DNA of 7,962 nt. Origin: an uncultured Bacteroidales bacterium (lineage in GTDB: Bacteria > Bacteroidota > Bacteroidia > Bacteroidales > UBA932). Shown here one piece after another: positions 7,076 through 7,962 of the stretch. Both the position numbers and the translations under genes were made by a program. The stretch covers positions 1 to 7,962 of the forward strand of contig CAMCIE010000055.1 in assembly GCA_945874815.1 (NCBI GenBank), written 5' to 3'. Positions within the stretch are counted from its first letter, which is position 1. Each line of letters starts with the position of its first letter. The notes below the pieces were generated by a model. The model had not been told where the DNA came from and made no database searches. It was given only the letters and a program-made list of their open reading frames with translations.

Positions 7076-7962
7076 CTAACGCTCAAGAGCCTTACGAATC
7101 AGATCATCGTCAGCGAAATTCGGTAAGGTGACCTTCAGCCCCGGAGTCCTCTCCATCTCACGCCTGATTGCGCTCACGGCACCCTCATTGCGTGCCCAGC
7201 TGCGTCTTGCAATACCGTTGTTCACATCCCAGAGCAGCATCTGACTGATATGTCTGTCAGCATCTTCACTGCCGTCGATGACCATACCGAAACCACCGTT
7301 CATGACCTCGCCCCAGCCGACTCCGCCACCATTGTGGATGGACACCCAGGTAGCTCCCCTGAATCCGTCGCCTATGACATTCTGCACGGCCATGTCGGCA
7401 GTGAAACTTGAACCGTCGTAAATATTCGAAGTCTCCCTGAATGGGGAGTCAGTACCTGAAACATCGTGATGGTCACGTCCAAGGACGATAGGAGCTGAAA
7501 TCTCGCCATTGCGTATCGCTTCGTTGAAAGCCAGGGCAATCTTCGTACGACCCTCACAGTCAGCATAAAGGATACGTGCCTGCGAACCTACGACCAGATT
7601 GTTCCTTCCCGCCTCGTCAATCCAATGGATATTGTCATTCATCTGACCCCGGATTTCAGCCGGAGCCGTTGCAACAATCTCCTTCAGCACGCGTGATGCA
7701 ATCTCATCCGTCTTTGCCAGATCCTCCGGACTCTCGGACATGCATACCCAGCGGAACGGCCCAAAACCGTAATCGAAGAAAAGCGGACCCATAATATCCT
7801 GAACATAAGAAGGATAGCGGAACCTTCCATTTTCACCCATAACATCTGCGCCAGCCCTGGATGCTTCAAGAAGGAAAGCATTTCCATAATCGAAGAAATA
7901 CATCCCGTCGTTGGCACGACGGCCAATTGCCGCTGCATGCCTGCGCAAGGACTCCTGTACAC
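7076..7962 (-). CDS. hutU: Urocanate hydratase, long form, C-terminal part (5' end outside window)
   Basis: HutU (EC 4.2.1.49) uses tightly bound NAD+ to hydrate urocanate to 4-imidazolone-5-propionate, the step between HutH and HutI. The frame is open to the right edge (2 bases plus 294 sense codons visible), ending at TAG 7076-7078; the true start lies outside. An apparent TTG start at 7948 is internal. Recognised segments, in order, are FFDYGNAFLLEASRAGAD, FRYPSYVQDIMG, GFGPFRWVC, VVGSQARILYAD, DHHDVSGTDSPFRETSN, HNGGGVGWGEVMNGGFGM and LLWDVNNGIARRSW. The WGEVMNGGFG and WDVNNGIARRSW versions match the long urocanases (about 660-680 residues) of Bacteroidota and vertebrates rather than the 555-residue Pseudomonas/Bacillus type, so some 370-390 residues are probably missing. 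A glycosyltransferase start follows 19 bp after the stop. Confidence 0.95.
   Translation of the reverse strand, partial: VQESLRRHAAAIGRRANDGMYFFDYGNAFLLEASRAGADVMGENGRFRYPSYVQDIMGPLFFDYGFGPFRWVCMSESPEDLAKTDEIASRVLKEIVATAPAEIRGQMNDNIHWIDEAGRNNLVVGSQARILYADCEGRTKIALAFNEAIRNGEISAPIVLGRDHHDVSGTDSPFRETSNIYDGSSFTADMAVQNVIGDGFRGATWVSIHNGGGVGWGEVMNGGFGMVIDGSEDADRHISQMLLWDVNNGIARRSWARNEGAVSAIRREMERTPGLKVTLPNFADDDLIRKALER

Noticed and set aside
7057..7086. In-frame TTG start at 7086 for the glycosyltransferase
   Set aside because: The extra ten residues precede the normal GT-B first strand and would overlap the hutU stop. The ATG at 7056 starts exactly at MRIVCLL.
7946..7948. TTG start for a 290-codon hutU
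   Set aside because: The frame stays open to the window edge and the encoded piece is only the C-terminal part of a longer enzyme.

Overview
This window looks like a chromosomal segment of a Bacteroidota species, most likely order Bacteroidales. Three things point there: a BspA-type leucine-rich-repeat lipoprotein with a fimbrillin-like N-terminus, a Bacteroidota-type Wzi-family capsule-assembly protein, and start regions with A/T-rich leaders, little Shine-Dalgarno sequence and perfect TAnnTTTG -7 boxes. Genus cannot be fixed from the sequence. The window is almost fully coding. The longest gene-free gap is 83 bp, and no tRNA, rRNA, CRISPR array or mobile element is visible.

Layout from left to right. 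Bases 1-1480, minus strand: a surface lipoprotein cut by the left edge (lipobox, fimbrillin-like domain, one canonical EF-hand calcium loop, then exact 23-residue LRR_5 repeats). Bases 1491-1655, minus: a 54-codon small gene of unknown function directly upstream of it. Bases 1683-1714 hold a likely promoter for this pair, overlapping the end of hutI. Bases 1710-2957 and 2954-4435, minus: hutI and hutH, overlapping by ATGA. Bases 4436-4518: a divergent intergenic region with a -7 box on each strand. Bases 4519-5997, plus: a secreted Wzi-like outer-membrane protein. Bases 5965-7056, minus: a GT4 glycosyltransferase whose 3' end overlaps the Wzi gene by 33 bp. Bases 7076-7962, minus: the C-terminal part of a long-form urocanate hydratase (hutU), cut by the right edge.

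Functionally there are two themes. HutH, HutU and HutI catalyse the first three steps of histidine breakdown: histidine to urocanate, to imidazolonepropionate, to formiminoglutamate. The other genes concern the cell envelope: a surface adhesin-like lipoprotein, a capsule-assembly barrel and a glycosyltransferase. The two themes are interleaved. The Wzi/glycosyltransferase pair sits between hutU and hutH, and the glycosyltransferase lies 19 bp behind hutU on the same strand. No wholly new system is evident. The most interesting parts are the small gene plus promoter ahead of the lipoprotein, the interlocked divergent promoters between hutH and the Wzi gene, and the insertion of envelope genes within the hut cluster.
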